From NCBI GenBank assembly GCA_028281005.1, contig JANQKS010000115.1, forward strand, positions 102,105 to 166,104: 64,000 nt of DNA, read 5' to 3'. Below are positions 1 through 9,149 of this stretch, one piece after another (the stretch's first letter is position 1; every line of letters begins with the position of its first letter). The stretch is from Pseudomonadales bacterium. GTDB lineage: Bacteria; Pseudomonadota; Gammaproteobacteria; Pseudomonadales; Azotimanducaceae. A program made the translations under genes and the position numbers. Under the pieces are notes generated by a model, which ran no database searches, had not been told where the DNA came from, and was given only the letters and a program-made list of their open reading frames with translations.

Positions 1-355
1 CCAGGGGGTCAATGTCTGCTTTTTTGTGGCCGCGGTGGCGATAGGCTGAAACCAGGTCTTGCACCCGCATCTGCTTGGTTTCGTGCTCAGAGGAGATACT
101 GGTGGCAACTTTTTCCGGCCGTGCCTTGAGGCGATTGCGGCCTAAACGTTCAAAATGGTTTACCACGGCCGAGTGAGGTGTATCCGGCCCAATCACCCCC
201 TCTACGGTGGGCAGTTGCTCAAAATAGCTGCGCCAGTTGTTCGGCACGGTATTGGGATCGTCTAAAAACGCTTCATACATTGTCTCGATGTAGGCGGCGT
301 TCTGCCCCCCAAGGTGGGAGCTTTTCAGCATGCGCTGCATAAACGAATCTGTCAT
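1..355 (-). CDS. sucA: 2-oxoglutarate dehydrogenase E1 component, N-terminal part
   Basis: Partial gene running off the left edge; the first 118 residues are visible. The E1 subunit decarboxylates 2-oxoglutarate with thiamine diphosphate in the cytoplasmic 2-oxoglutarate dehydrogenase complex of the TCA cycle. The N-terminus (MTDSFMQRMLKSSHLGGQNA, then a stretch around NNWRSYFEQLP) matches the E1 start known to bind the E2 core. The ATG at 353-355 is the first in frame. It lies 107 nt downstream of sdhB on the same strand, the usual sdhCDAB-sucAB order, with a hairpin in the gap. The catalytic domain is outside the window. Assigned from remembered family sequence; confident. Confidence 0.93.
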   Translation of the reverse strand, partial: MTDSFMQRMLKSSHLGGQNAAYIETMYEAFLDDPNTVPNNWRSYFEQLPTVEGVIGPDTPHSAVVNHFERLGRNRLKARPEKVATSISSEHETKQMRVQDLVSAYRHRGHKKADIDPL

Positions 356-409
356 TGCCTCACCTCTTTACCTTGGTCCGTTACCTTGGTCCGCTGACCT
401 AAAAAGGAC

Positions 410-444
410 AAAAGCCCATCGCGAGGACATCGCGACGGGCTTTT
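410..444 (-). terminator. Hairpin between sdhB and sucA
   Basis: Inverted repeat AAAAGCCC-A-TCGCGA / TCGCGA-C-GGGCTTTT with one internal mismatch and a 5-nt loop. On the minus strand it ends in TTTT followed by GTCC and a further T5 tract, so it may be a partial (attenuating) Rho-independent terminator that lowers read-through from sdhCDAB into sucA. It is nearly symmetrical, so it could act on either strand, but no plus-strand gene enters it. Confidence 0.6.
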
Positions 445-462
445 AATCTTACAAAACTGTTT

Positions 463-1167
463 CTAAGTCCCTTGCTGCATCAGCATGGTGCGGATTTTAC
501 CTATCGCCCGAGTTGGGTTCAGTCCCTTTGGACACACGTTGACACAGTTCATGATGCCGCGACAGCGGAATACGCTAAACGGATCATCCAAAGCCGCCAA
601 GCGGTCAGCCGTGGCCGTGTCGCGAGAATCCGCAAGAAAGCGATAAGCCTGCAACAAACCCGCGGGGCCAATAAACTTGTCCGGGTTCCACCAAAACGAT
701 GGGCATGACGTGGAGCAACAGGCACACAAGATGCACTCATACAAGCCGTCTAATTCCGCACGATCTTCCGGCGATTGCAGGCGCTCTTGCGCCGGAGGCG
801 GCGTGTTGTTGATCAGGAACGGCTGAACTTTTTCGTACTGGCGATAAAACTGCGTCATGTCGACCACGAGATCACGGACCACGGGTAAACCCGGCAACGG
901 TCGCAAGATCAGCTTGCCGCCCTTGGCCACTTCCGAAACCGGCGTGATACAGGCCAAGCCATTTTTGCCATTCATGTTCATGCCATCGGAGCCACACACC
1001 CCTTCGCGGCAGGAGCGGCGATAACTCAGGGTAGGATCCTGAGTTTTCAGCAGCGCCAGCACATCCAACACCATCAGGTCTTTGCCTTCCGGTAGATCCA
1101 CCTGCATGTCGCGCATGCTGGGCACTTCATCAACGTCCGGGTTGTAACGATAAATACTAACTTGCAT
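463..1167 (-). CDS. sdhB: Succinate dehydrogenase iron-sulfur subunit
   Basis: Iron-sulfur subunit of complex II, carrying electrons from the SdhA flavin to ubiquinone at the inner face of the cytoplasmic membrane. All three cluster motifs are visible in 234 residues: a plant-type 2Fe-2S site near residues 53-73 (SCREGVCGSDGMN, with Asp at the third ligand as in Escherichia coli), a 4Fe-4S motif at about 145-155 (CILCACCSTSC) and a 3Fe-4S motif later (CRGIMNCVNVCPKG). Length is normal for the family. It follows sdhA with a 23-nt gap and precedes sucA, so it is the fourth gene of sdhCDAB. Nothing unusual. Confidence 0.97.
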   Translation of the reverse strand: MQVSIYRYNPDVDEVPSMRDMQVDLPEGKDLMVLDVLALLKTQDPTLSYRRSCREGVCGSDGMNMNGKNGLACITPVSEVAKGGKLILRPLPGLPVVRDLVVDMTQFYRQYEKVQPFLINNTPPPAQERLQSPEDRAELDGLYECILCACCSTSCPSFWWNPDKFIGPAGLLQAYRFLADSRDTATADRLAALDDPFSVFRCRGIMNCVNVCPKGLNPTRAIGKIRTMLMQQGT

Positions 1168-1190
1168 GTCTAAATCCTGAAAAAGAAGCC

Positions 1191-2963
1191 CTAGTAAACG
1201 CGCTCCATGGGCTCAAAAGTGGGTACTGTTTTTGGCTCAAAATTTACCCCTCGCTTGGCCAAACGCTTGCCTTCGGGGAAGTACAGCGAATGGCTCAACC
1301 AGTTTTCATCGTCGCGCTCTTGATAGTCGTCGCGCGCGTGGGCGCCCCGACTTTCTTTACGGCCTTCTGCCGCAATAGCGGTGGCTTCAGCCACTTCCAG
1401 AAGGTTATCTAACTCCAGGGCTTCTAAACGCGCGGTATTAAACGCCATTGACTTGTCCGGCAAATGGGCCTTGCCGATGCGTTCACGCAGGTCGGCCAGC
1501 TCCTGAATTCCTGTTTGCATGTGCTCCTCCGTGCGGAACACGCCGAAGCTATTCTGCATGACCGTCTGCAGCTCTTTTTTGAGGCTGTCCACAGATTCAC
1601 CATCGGTGGACTCGTTCCAGCGGCTCAAACGGGCCATCGACGCTTCTATGTCCGAATCACTGGCTTCGCGGTAGGACACGCCCTGACGCATCACTTCTTC
1701 GATGTGCATACCGGCAGCACGGCCAAACACAATGAGGTCGAGTAGAGAGTTGCCGCCCAACCGATTGGCGCCATGTACCGATACGCAGGCCGCTTCTCCG
1801 GCGGAATACAACCCTTCGACCGGCAGGTCTTCACCCGCGGCGTTTTGCGTCAATGCCTGGCCGCTCACCTGGGTCGGAATACCACCCATCATGTAGTGGC
1901 AAGTGGGTACTACAGGAATGGGCTCTTTTACCGGATCGACGTGGGCAAAGGTACGCGACAACTCCAAAATACCGGGCAAGCGGCTGTTGAGCACCTCTTC
2001 GCCGAGATGGTCAAGCTTTAAGAACACGTGATCCGCTTCTGGACCACAGCCACGCCCTTCGAGAATCTCGATGATCATGGAGCGGGCAACGACATCCCGG
2101 CCTGCCAAGTCTTTGGCGGTGGGTGCGTAGCGTTCCATGAAACGTTCACCATCTTTGTTGATCAAGTATCCGCCTTCACCCCGGCACCCTTCGGTCACCA
2201 AGGTACCGGCACCGTGGATGCCGGTGGGATGGAACTGCCACATCTCCATGTCTTGCATGGGCAAGCCTGCGCGCAGCGCCATACCGGCGCCATCGCCGGT
2301 GCACATCAGAGCGTTGGTGGTGGAGGCATAAATGCGCCCTGCCCCGCCGGTGGCCAACACCGTGCCGCGCGATTTTACGTACACCGTTTCGCCGGTTTCC
2401 ATACAAATGGCAATCACGCCGGTAATTACGCCATCTTGGTTTTTCACCAGGTCAACGGCAAACCATTCGTTTAAGAAGGTTGTGTTGGCTTTCATGTTAC
2501 CCTGATACAACGCGTGTAGCAGAGCGTGTCCGGTACGGTCCGCCGCCGCGCACGTGCGCGCAGCTTGGCCACCTTTACCAAAGTCTTTTGATTGGCCGCC
2601 AAAGGGACGCTGATATATACGCCCGCTTTCCGTGCGCGAAAACGGCAAACCCATGTGTTCCATTTCAAACACCGCTTGGGGGCCTTCGGAACACATGTAT
2701 TCAATGGCGTCCTGATCACCGATGTAATCAGAACCTTTAACCGTGTCGTACATGTGCCAGCGCCAATCGTCATTCGGATCGTCGCTGGCGATGGCGCACG
2801 TGATCCCGCCTTGGGCAGACACCGTATGGGAGCGCGTGGGAAAAACTTTAGAGATGACCGCCGTGTTTAAACCAGACTGGGCTAATTGCAGCGCGGCTCG
2901 CATACCCGCGCCGCCGCCACCGACGATTACACCGTCGAATTCCATTTTTCTCAGAGTTGCCAT
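1191..2963 (-). CDS. sdhA: Succinate dehydrogenase flavoprotein subunit
   Basis: Catalytic flavoprotein of complex II, oxidising succinate to fumarate. The N-terminal dinucleotide fold (GGGGAG near residue 18) is followed by the covalent FAD-histidine motif SHTVSAQGG (His about 46) and the HPTG and RGEGG active-site segments. I chose the ATG at 2961-2963 (590 residues, the usual length near 588) and rejected a longer reading frame whose extra 55 residues run back through sdhD in another frame. An internal ATG 18 nt later (MEFDG) is a possible alternative start. It is 11 nt downstream of sdhD. Confidence 0.96.
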   Translation of the reverse strand: MATLRKMEFDGVIVGGGGAGMRAALQLAQSGLNTAVISKVFPTRSHTVSAQGGITCAIASDDPNDDWRWHMYDTVKGSDYIGDQDAIEYMCSEGPQAVFEMEHMGLPFSRTESGRIYQRPFGGQSKDFGKGGQAARTCAAADRTGHALLHALYQGNMKANTTFLNEWFAVDLVKNQDGVITGVIAICMETGETVYVKSRGTVLATGGAGRIYASTTNALMCTGDGAGMALRAGLPMQDMEMWQFHPTGIHGAGTLVTEGCRGEGGYLINKDGERFMERYAPTAKDLAGRDVVARSMIIEILEGRGCGPEADHVFLKLDHLGEEVLNSRLPGILELSRTFAHVDPVKEPIPVVPTCHYMMGGIPTQVSGQALTQNAAGEDLPVEGLYSAGEAACVSVHGANRLGGNSLLDLIVFGRAAGMHIEEVMRQGVSYREASDSDIEASMARLSRWNESTDGESVDSLKKELQTVMQNSFGVFRTEEHMQTGIQELADLRERIGKAHLPDKSMAFNTARLEALELDNLLEVAEATAIAAEGRKESRGAHARDDYQERDDENWLSHSLYFPEGKRLAKRGVNFEPKTVPTFEPMERVY

Positions 2964-2974
2964 TTCAAAACCTC

Positions 2975-3340
2975 TTAAAACTGCCAGACCAGGCGCATCG
3001 CCCACACCAGATAAACAAATAAAGCCAACAGGCAGAGGATCTGGTAGACAAAGCGAATGGCGGTGGCCATACCACCGATGTGCGCGGGCCGCAGATAATC
3101 TGTGCCGATGGTCCACATACCAATCCAAGCGTGAGCGGCGATAGAGAGCACCGCCAAGGTGCTGAAGATCTGCATGCTCGGTGACCAGAAAAACGCCACC
3201 AAACCGGCGTGGTTGACGTTGTCACCGAGAAAAAAGCCCAGCAAACAAAGACTGTAAGCACCGAGGATGACCGCGGTCACCCGTTGGACAACAAAATCCG
3301 TGAGTCCGCTGCGGGACAAACTGAGTGCTTGGGTTACCAT
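2975..3340 (-). CDS. sdhD: Succinate dehydrogenase membrane anchor subunit
   Basis: Hydrophobic anchor subunit of 121 residues with three predicted membrane segments (around [19 protein letters not shown], then the middle and the end). With SdhC it holds the haem b and the ubiquinone site of complex II. The [16 protein letters not shown] start is typical for gammaproteobacterial SdhD. Its ATG overlaps the end of sdhC by 7 nt (ATGGTAA), which indicates translational coupling. Identification rests on membrane pattern, motif and position; short anchor proteins diverge quickly. Confidence 0.93.
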   Translation of the reverse strand: MVTQALSLSRSGLTDFVVQRVTAVILGAYSLCLLGFFLGDNVNHAGLVAFFWSPSMQIFSTLAVLSIAAHAWIGMWTIGTDYLRPAHIGGMATAIRFVYQILCLLALFVYLVWAMRLVWQF

Positions 3341-3708
3341 AACAATGCTCCTAACACAGCGGTGATGACAATGGTGGCGACAATGACCACCACTGCGCCG
3401 ATGCGTGCGGCTTCCAGCGAATCACCCATATGGAAATCCAACAGCAGATGCTTCACACCGGCAACAAAGTGATACACCAGCGCTAACAACAAACCAAACA
3501 GTATGAATCTGGCCAAAGGTTGCTGGATCAACACCGCGGCTTCATCAAATCCCGCGGGGGAGGACAGCGCGAGGTCCAAGGCATATAAACCAAAGGCCAC
3601 GCCGACAAACAAAACAACACCCGTAATGCGATGGGTGATGGAGGTGATCGCGGCTAACGGCCACGACATTTTGAACAAGTTTAAGTTGACAGGACGATCT
3701 GTCTGCAT
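3334..3708 (-). CDS. sdhC: Succinate dehydrogenase cytochrome b556 subunit
   Basis: First gene of the sdh operon, 124 residues with three membrane helices. RPVNLNLFKMSWPLAAITSI and the following SITHRITG motif are the standard SdhC N-terminus; a His in VAGVKHLLLD fits the haem b ligand. I start at the ATG at 3706-3708 because homology begins there; a longer open frame to 3846 adds 46 residues with no family resemblance and runs into the promoter region shared with gltA. Together with SdhD it forms the membrane quinone site. Confidence 0.94.
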   Translation of the reverse strand: MQTDRPVNLNLFKMSWPLAAITSITHRITGVVLFVGVAFGLYALDLALSSPAGFDEAAVLIQQPLARFILFGLLLALVYHFVAGVKHLLLDFHMGDSLEAARIGAVVVIVATIVITAVLGALLW

Positions 3709-3995
3709 GTGTCTAATCCCAACTAGATTCGAACTATAAGATCCGCGTGCGACGTGATGTGAGGCGCTCGTGCAACGACGCTCACAATGGGTATGTGCAG
3801 GCAGCGCAATTCTAGAGATGTTGCGGCGCAAAGCCAAGTTCTGCACAGGCTGTCGGGCAGTTGGACGTGACGAAGATTTGACACTTACAACTAATCACGT
3901 TTAATACGTCCTCGCCCCGTCGCAGTCTGAGCTCGCAAGGGGCATAATCAAAAAAATATAACAATATCTGCCGTCGTTTTATTCTGGGAGGATTC
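3709..3995. promoter_or_regulatory. Divergent sdhC / gltA promoter region
   Basis: About 287 nt separate the divergent starts of sdhC and gltA. The right end is AT-rich (an A-run and TATAA-like tract near 3948-3966), and a strong ribosome binding site GGGAGG sits just before the gltA ATG. The region presumably holds promoters for both TCA-cycle units, as in Pseudomonas. I could not define individual -35/-10 boxes with confidence and see no gene here. Confidence 0.5.
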
Positions 3996-5294
3996 ATGGC
4001 GAACGAAGCCAAAAAGACAGCCACGCTTTCGATTGAGGGAGCGGCTGAACCCATTGAGCTGCCTATCTATGGAGGCTCCGAAGGCCCAGATGTCATCGAT
4101 GTTGGCAAGCTCACTTCCCAGGGTTACTTCACTTACGACCCGGGTTTTGTCTCCACCGCATCGTGCGAATCAGAAATTACCTACATTGACGGCGACCAGG
4201 GCATTTTGCTGCACCGCGGGTATCCCATCGATCAGCTGGCCGAACAATCAAATCACCTGGAACTCTGTTACCTACTGCTAAACGGCCACTTGCCGAACAA
4301 AGCGGAAAATGACCAGTTTGTGCACACCATCAAAAACCACACCATGGTGCACGAGCAGCTGCGCCACTTCTTTCAGGGGTTTCGCCGGGATGCGCACCCA
4401 ATGGCCATCATGTGCGGCGTCACCGGGGCTTTGTCCGCGTTTTATCATGACTCGTTGGACATCGATAACCCCGAGCATCGCACCATCACCGCCCACCGAT
4501 TGATCGCCAAGATGCCGACGCTGGCCGCCATGAGTTACAAACACTCACTGGGCCAACCGTTTATGTATCCGCGCAACGACTTGAGTTATGCAGAAAATTT
4601 CCTGCATATGATGTTCGCCACACCGTGTGAAGATTACGTCGTGAGCCCCACGCTTGCGCGGGCCATGGATCGCATCTTCCTGCTGCATGCGGATCACGAA
4701 CAAAACGCGTCAACATCCACGGTGCGATTGGCAGGATCCACCGGTGCCAATCCTTTTGCATGTGTAGCCGCCGGCATCGCGGCCTTGTGGGGCCCCTCCC
4801 ACGGTGGCGCCAACGAGGCGGTGCTGACCATGCTGAACGAGATTGGCAGCGTTGATAACATCGACACCTACATCAAGAAAGCCAAAGACCCGAATGATCC
4901 TTTCCGCATCATGGGTTTTGGTCACCGGGTGTATAAAAACTACGACCCGCGCGCCAAAGTGATGCAGCAAACCTGCCATGAGGTGCTGGGTGAGTTGGGC
5001 GTGGAAGACGACCCCATCCTGAAAATGGCACAACGGTTGGAGCAGATTGCGTTAGAAGACGAGTATTTTGTCAGCAAGCGACTGTACCCGAATGTTGATT
5101 TCTACTCGGGCATCATTTTGAAGGCCATTGGCATTCCAGTGGAAATGTTCACCGGCATCTTTGCCACCGGCCGCACACCGGGTTGGATTGCCCACTGGAA
5201 CGAAATGGTCAGCCACCCCTATAAAATTGGCCGGCCACGCCAATTGTACAAAGGCTCTACCCAGCGCGACTACGTCGCCATTGAGTCACGCTGA
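3996..5294 (+). CDS. gltA: Citrate synthase (type II, hexameric class)
   Basis: Condenses acetyl-CoA and oxaloacetate to citrate in the cytoplasm. The 432-residue protein has the long N-terminal domain of Gram-negative, NADH-sensitive type II enzymes. Catalytic motifs visible are [26 protein letters not shown] (active-site His) and [10 protein letters not shown] (catalytic Asp). The ATG follows GGGAGG at ideal spacing. It is divergent from sdhC, a gltA-sdh order common in Pseudomonas and relatives. No terminator is obvious in the 41-nt gap to the next, convergent gene. Confidence 0.97.
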   Translation: MANEAKKTATLSIEGAAEPIELPIYGGSEGPDVIDVGKLTSQGYFTYDPGFVSTASCESEITYIDGDQGILLHRGYPIDQLAEQSNHLELCYLLLNGHLPNKAENDQFVHTIKNHTMVHEQLRHFFQGFRRDAHPMAIMCGVTGALSAFYHDSLDIDNPEHRTITAHRLIAKMPTLAAMSYKHSLGQPFMYPRNDLSYAENFLHMMFATPCEDYVVSPTLARAMDRIFLLHADHEQNASTSTVRLAGSTGANPFACVAAGIAALWGPSHGGANEAVLTMLNEIGSVDNIDTYIKKAKDPNDPFRIMGFGHRVYKNYDPRAKVMQQTCHEVLGELGVEDDPILKMAQRLEQIALEDEYFVSKRLYPNVDFYSGIILKAIGIPVEMFTGIFATGRTPGWIAHWNEMVSHPYKIGRPRQLYKGSTQRDYVAIESR

Positions 5295-5335
5295 TCCTAT
5301 CAATTGCAGTAGGCAGTGGGCAGCAGGGGCTACCA

Positions 5336-6244
5336 TCAAGGGCGCGTTAGTCTGCGCAGCAGACTAGACGTGTCCCAGCGTCCGCCCCCCATGGCCTGTA
5401 CATCGCCGTAAAACTGATCCACCAGTGCGGTTAGCGGCAAGCGCGCGCCCAATCCTTCGCCGGTACGCAGGGCTATACCCAAATCTTTGCGCATCCAGTT
5501 GACCGCAAAACCGAATTCAAACTCATCTTCAGCCATCGTAGGGCTGCGGTTTTCCATCTGCCAGGACTGTGCTGCCCCTTGGGCAATCACATCCACCACT
5601 TGAGCGATGTCTAACTCTGCGCGTTGCGCAAAGTGGATGCCTTCCGCCAACCCCTGCAGTACACCGGCGATGCAGATTTGGTTCACCATCTTGGTGAGTT
5701 GCCCAGCACCCGCCGGGCCGAGTAAGGCGCTCTTCTTGGCATAAGCGCCAAAAAACTCGTCTGCGCGTTCAAAGTCTTCCGGTCGCCCTCCCGCCATTAC
5801 CGTCAGCACGCCGTTTTCTGCCCCCGCCTGGCCGCCAGATACCGGCGCGTCTAAAAAGCCTACACCTTGCTCTGCACAGGCAATATCCAGCTCCACAGCG
5901 AGTTCCTGAGAGGCGGTGGTGTGATCTACCAGCGATGTGTCTGCGCCCATCCCGGCAAGCGCACCCTCCTCGCCCAGAGCAACTGCGCGCACGTCGTCAT
6001 CATTCCCCACGCACATGAACACCACTTCCGCGCCCGCAGCAGCGGCCGCAGGTGTTGCAGCTGCACGTAAACTGGCGTCAGCTTCACCCTGATATTCATC
6101 CAACCACTGGTCTGCTTTGCTGGCAGTACGGTTGTACACCGCCACTTCAGCGCCCTGTAGAGCCAAGTGTCCTGCCATGGGGTAACCCATTACCCCGAGG
6201 CCGATAAAGGCAACCCTGCGTCCGCTTAAATCTGTATTCGCCAA
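5336..6244 (-). CDS. NAD(P)-dependent beta-hydroxyacid dehydrogenase (3-hydroxyisobutyrate dehydrogenase family)
   Basis: 302 residues with the family layout: N-terminal Rossmann GLGVMGYPMAGHL (about 16-28), substrate-binding DAPVSGGQAGAENG near the middle, and the catalytic-lysine segment KMVNQICIAG. Such enzymes reduce or oxidise small beta-hydroxyacids such as 3-hydroxyisobutyrate, tartronate semialdehyde or succinic semialdehyde; the exact substrate cannot be told. It lies 161 nt downstream of the PLP lyase gene on the same strand, with a hairpin cluster between, so a shared transcript is uncertain. Confidence 0.88.
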   Translation of the reverse strand: MANTDLSGRRVAFIGLGVMGYPMAGHLALQGAEVAVYNRTASKADQWLDEYQGEADASLRAAATPAAAAAGAEVVFMCVGNDDDVRAVALGEEGALAGMGADTSLVDHTTASQELAVELDIACAEQGVGFLDAPVSGGQAGAENGVLTVMAGGRPEDFERADEFFGAYAKKSALLGPAGAGQLTKMVNQICIAGVLQGLAEGIHFAQRAELDIAQVVDVIAQGAAQSWQMENRSPTMAEDEFEFGFAVNWMRKDLGIALRTGEGLGARLPLTALVDQFYGDVQAMGGGRWDTSSLLRRLTRP

Positions 6245-6276
6245 TCTCTTGCTCCGCTCTAACTGGTTCTTGTCCA

Positions 6277-6450
6277 GAAATTGTCATCCATGACAATTTC
6301 TTCCCACGGGTTGCTACGCAACCCTCTCAAAAACCTACGGTTTTTGGCTCGCGCTATCCATGCGCTCGAAGTCGATGTCCAAAATACAAGTATTTTGGAC
6401 ATCGACTAACTGTACGAAACGTCGCCGCTGCGGCGGCTGCGGACCCCGCT
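6277..6450. repeat. Cluster of inverted repeats (REP/MITE-like)
   Basis: At least four hairpins stand in a row: 6277-6300 (11-bp arms, loop CC), 6308-6324 (GGGTTGC-TAC-GCAACCC), 6328-6346 (CAAAAACC-TAC-GGTTTTTG) and 6370-6407 (18-bp perfect arms, 2-nt loop). These are followed by GC-rich palindromes CGCCGCTGCGGCG and GCGGACGTCCGC near 6422-6462. Two hairpins share a TAC loop. The 38-nt palindrome overlaps the stop codon of the PLP lyase gene, so the tail of that protein is encoded by repeat DNA. Reads as an inserted or expanded palindromic element between two co-directional genes. Confidence 0.75.
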
Positions 6451-7674
6451 GCGGACGTCCGCTAGGTGTTTTCCCAGCACCTCGAGATAGGCTGGCATAG
6501 TGCGTTGGTGTTCCGGCGAAATCATGTACTGGATGCCGTCCGGGTCTTGCAGCCGGGAAGAGAACCAACCGTCCGCGTACAAACCCTCACCTACCGCGAG
6601 AATATCGTCAGCATCACTGCCAAATCCGACGATGGACAACTTGGGCTCGCCATACACCCTCAGGCCCAGCTGCTCACAACCGCTCAACAACTGCAGGCGC
6701 GCATCATCAATCCTGCGAGCGCGATCTTCATAACCCTCACGACCAAGAAAATTGAGCACCGCCCATGCTGCCGCGATGGCGCCGCCAGGACGCGTGCCGG
6801 CAAAAGTGGGGGTATACATGTGCCCGCATGGCCAATCTGAAAAGTGAAACACTTGGGCATCACGCAGCGTCTTGGCGCGATACAACACCGTAGATGCACC
6901 TTTGGCTGCGTAGCCGTATTTGTGCAGATCCAACGACATGGAACTGACGCCGGGTAGGCTAAAATCATAAGCTTCTATGGTCTGCGCGGATATAGCGCGC
7001 ATGAAGGGATTGAGATAACCACCCACGCAAGCATCGACGTGCAACCACAGATTGCGGCGCGTGGCGAGATCGCTAAGGTCTTCAATCGGATCGATCAGGC
7101 CGTATGGAAAACAGGGTGCGGAGCCAACCAGCATCACCGTGTTGTCGGTGATGGCGTTTTCCATCGCGGTCACATCAGCCTTAAAATCCTCTGCACACGG
7201 TACTCGCACCACGCGCAACCCCATCAAGTGCGCACCTTTGTCAAACGCCGGATGTACGCTGTAAGGCGCAACAATTTCCGGCGTTCCGTGGACCGGCTTG
7301 TGAGCCGCCACATGGTCGCGGCAGGCTTTGATCGCCAACAAAATACTTTCAGAACCACCTGAGGTCATGCACCCCGCCGCACCGTCCGGAGCCTGCTGCA
7401 AGGACAACGCCATGCTGACCACTTCGCTTTCCATGCGCTTCAAGCTGGGAAAGGCCGCAGGCCCAAGCCCATTTTCCGCAATGAACATGCCGTAAGCATC
7501 ATGCGCTACCTGCATTACGTCATCACCGGAATGAAACACGTAAACAGCAGCCTTACCACCGCGCCAGTCCACGTCGGCGCCACCCATACTCATCATTTGG
7601 TCTTTAAGTTCACCCCAATCGCGCCCATCGGCGGGAAGGTCTAGGTGTGGCTTGTGTGTGCCTGTATCACTCAC
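6406..7674 (-). CDS. PLP-dependent lyase/decarboxylase, sphingosine-1-phosphate-lyase-like
   Basis: 422 residues of fold-type I PLP enzyme. Motifs: TSGGSESILLA (phosphate binding), HVDACVGGYLNPF (Asp to the PLP ring) and SLDLHKYGYAAKG with the Schiff-base lysine. The pattern fits group II decarboxylase/sphingosine-1-phosphate lyase-like proteins that cleave phosphorylated amino alcohols or decarboxylate amino acids; substrate unknown. There is no membrane anchor, so it should be cytoplasmic. The last ~16 residues (Arg/Ser-rich, VRSGVRSRRSG) are encoded by the palindromic cluster and look like an acquired tail. Divergent from selA with a 113-nt gap. Confidence 0.82.
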   Translation of the reverse strand: MSDTGTHKPHLDLPADGRDWGELKDQMMSMGGADVDWRGGKAAVYVFHSGDDVMQVAHDAYGMFIAENGLGPAAFPSLKRMESEVVSMALSLQQAPDGAAGCMTSGGSESILLAIKACRDHVAAHKPVHGTPEIVAPYSVHPAFDKGAHLMGLRVVRVPCAEDFKADVTAMENAITDNTVMLVGSAPCFPYGLIDPIEDLSDLATRRNLWLHVDACVGGYLNPFMRAISAQTIEAYDFSLPGVSSMSLDLHKYGYAAKGASTVLYRAKTLRDAQVFHFSDWPCGHMYTPTFAGTRPGGAIAAAWAVLNFLGREGYEDRARRIDDARLQLLSGCEQLGLRVYGEPKLSIVGFGSDADDILAVGEGLYADGWFSSRLQDPDGIQYMISPEHQRTMPAYLEVLGKHLADVRSGVRSRRSGDVSYS

Positions 7675-7787
7675 GGACTGCTCCTGCTGATCTGTTGAGG
7701 CTTAGCATAATAAACTCATTGGCCCACATTTCCCCTAGAAGTAAACTTAGCGCCACACAATTACAGTCTCACAACCAGCGGTTAAAT

Positions 7788-9149
7788 ATGCCCGAACTAC
7801 GTGATCTACCGGCGGTGGATACGTTGCTTAGCGACTCACAGCTCGGACCGGCCATACAACAACATGGCGTAAAAGCTGTGCGTGACGCCATCCGTAGCTT
7901 ACAAGGCGAGATGCGGGCAGCCAAAAGCGTTCCTGCATGGGCCGTTGAGCCCACCGAATATGCCACGCGTATCTCCCAACAACTGCGAGTAGAGGCGTAC
8001 ACACCGGTTTTTAATCTCACCGGCACCATCGTCCACACCAATCTCGGCCGCGCCTTGTTAAGCGACCGCCTGTGGTCAGACATCGCAGACCTCGTGACCC
8101 GGCCGATGAACCTGGAATACAACCTTGCCGCCGGCAAACGCGGCGACCGTGATGCCATCGTCGAACAGCGCTTGTGCCGCCTGACCGGGGCGGAGGCGGC
8201 AACCATCGTTAACAACAACGCCGCCGCACTGTTGTTGTGTTTAAACACTTTTGCCCAAGGCAAAAAAGTACCCGTCTCCCGGGGAGAGTTAATCGAAATT
8301 GGCGGTAGCTTCCGCCTCCCTGAACTCATGTCGCGCTCAGGCTGTGAGCTGTTGGAAGTCGGCACCACCAACCGTACCCATGGCAAAGACTATGCGGCGG
8401 TGCTCGACCAGGCCGCCATGCTGCTCAAAGTGCACCCCAGCAACTACTACATCGGCGGTTTCTCGACCGAAGTCCCAGCAGCAGAGCTGGCGTCAATGGC
8501 CACTGAACAAGGGATCCCAAGCTGCGTAGACTTAGGTAGTGGCACACTCGTCGATTTAACTCGGTGGGGTTTACCTGCGGAACCCACGCCGCAATCGGTA
8601 TTGGCAGACGGCATCGATCTCGTCACCTTTAGCGGAGACAAATTGCTAGGCTCGGTGCAGGCCGGCATCATCGTCGGCAAACACGAACTGTTAGCTCAGA
8701 TCAAAAAGAACCCGCTCAAACGTGCGCTGCGTGCAGACAAAATCACCCTCGCCGTGCTCGAAACCACGCTAAAACACTACGAAGAGCCGGATACGCTGGC
8801 GCAACACATTCCGCTTTTGCGCACCTTAACGCTGGAAGAATCAGAATTGCGCCGCCGCGGCGAGGCGCTAGTGAATACCTTAAAACACCTTTCAACAAGC
8901 TGGTCGACGGCATTGGAAATGTCCACGGCCCAAATTGGCAGCGGTGCCTTACCGGATAAGACGCTCCCCAGCCTAAGTCTTACTCTCACTCACAGAGACA
9001 AGTCCGCGGACGAAATTGCCTCGCTGCTGCGCAATTTGAGTACACCCGTCGTCGGCCGCATCAGCGATGACAAGGTGTGGCTCGACTTACGTGGAGCGGA
9101 ACCGGAAACCGCACTACATAAAACCCTGCAGGAGTTCGTCGGCCAGTGA
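7788..9149 (+). CDS. selA: L-seryl-tRNA(Sec) selenium transferase
   Basis: PLP enzyme converting Ser-tRNA(Sec) to Sec-tRNA(Sec) with selenophosphate. Family landmarks include TNLGRALLS, the NNNAAA motif and the PLP lysine in FSGDKLLGSVQAG. I start at the ATG at 7788 (453 residues, near the usual 460); the open frame continues 47 codons upstream without family similarity and overlaps the divergent gene. The stop codon overlaps the selB GTG (GTGA), and selB, tRNA-Sec and selD are all nearby, so the assignment is firm. Confidence 0.96.
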   Translation: MPELRDLPAVDTLLSDSQLGPAIQQHGVKAVRDAIRSLQGEMRAAKSVPAWAVEPTEYATRISQQLRVEAYTPVFNLTGTIVHTNLGRALLSDRLWSDIADLVTRPMNLEYNLAAGKRGDRDAIVEQRLCRLTGAEAATIVNNNAAALLLCLNTFAQGKKVPVSRGELIEIGGSFRLPELMSRSGCELLEVGTTNRTHGKDYAAVLDQAAMLLKVHPSNYYIGGFSTEVPAAELASMATEQGIPSCVDLGSGTLVDLTRWGLPAEPTPQSVLADGIDLVTFSGDKLLGSVQAGIIVGKHELLAQIKKNPLKRALRADKITLAVLETTLKHYEEPDTLAQHIPLLRTLTLEESELRRRGEALVNTLKHLSTSWSTALEMSTAQIGSGALPDKTLPSLSLTLTHRDKSADEIASLLRNLSTPVVGRISDDKVWLDLRGAEPETALHKTLQEFVGQ

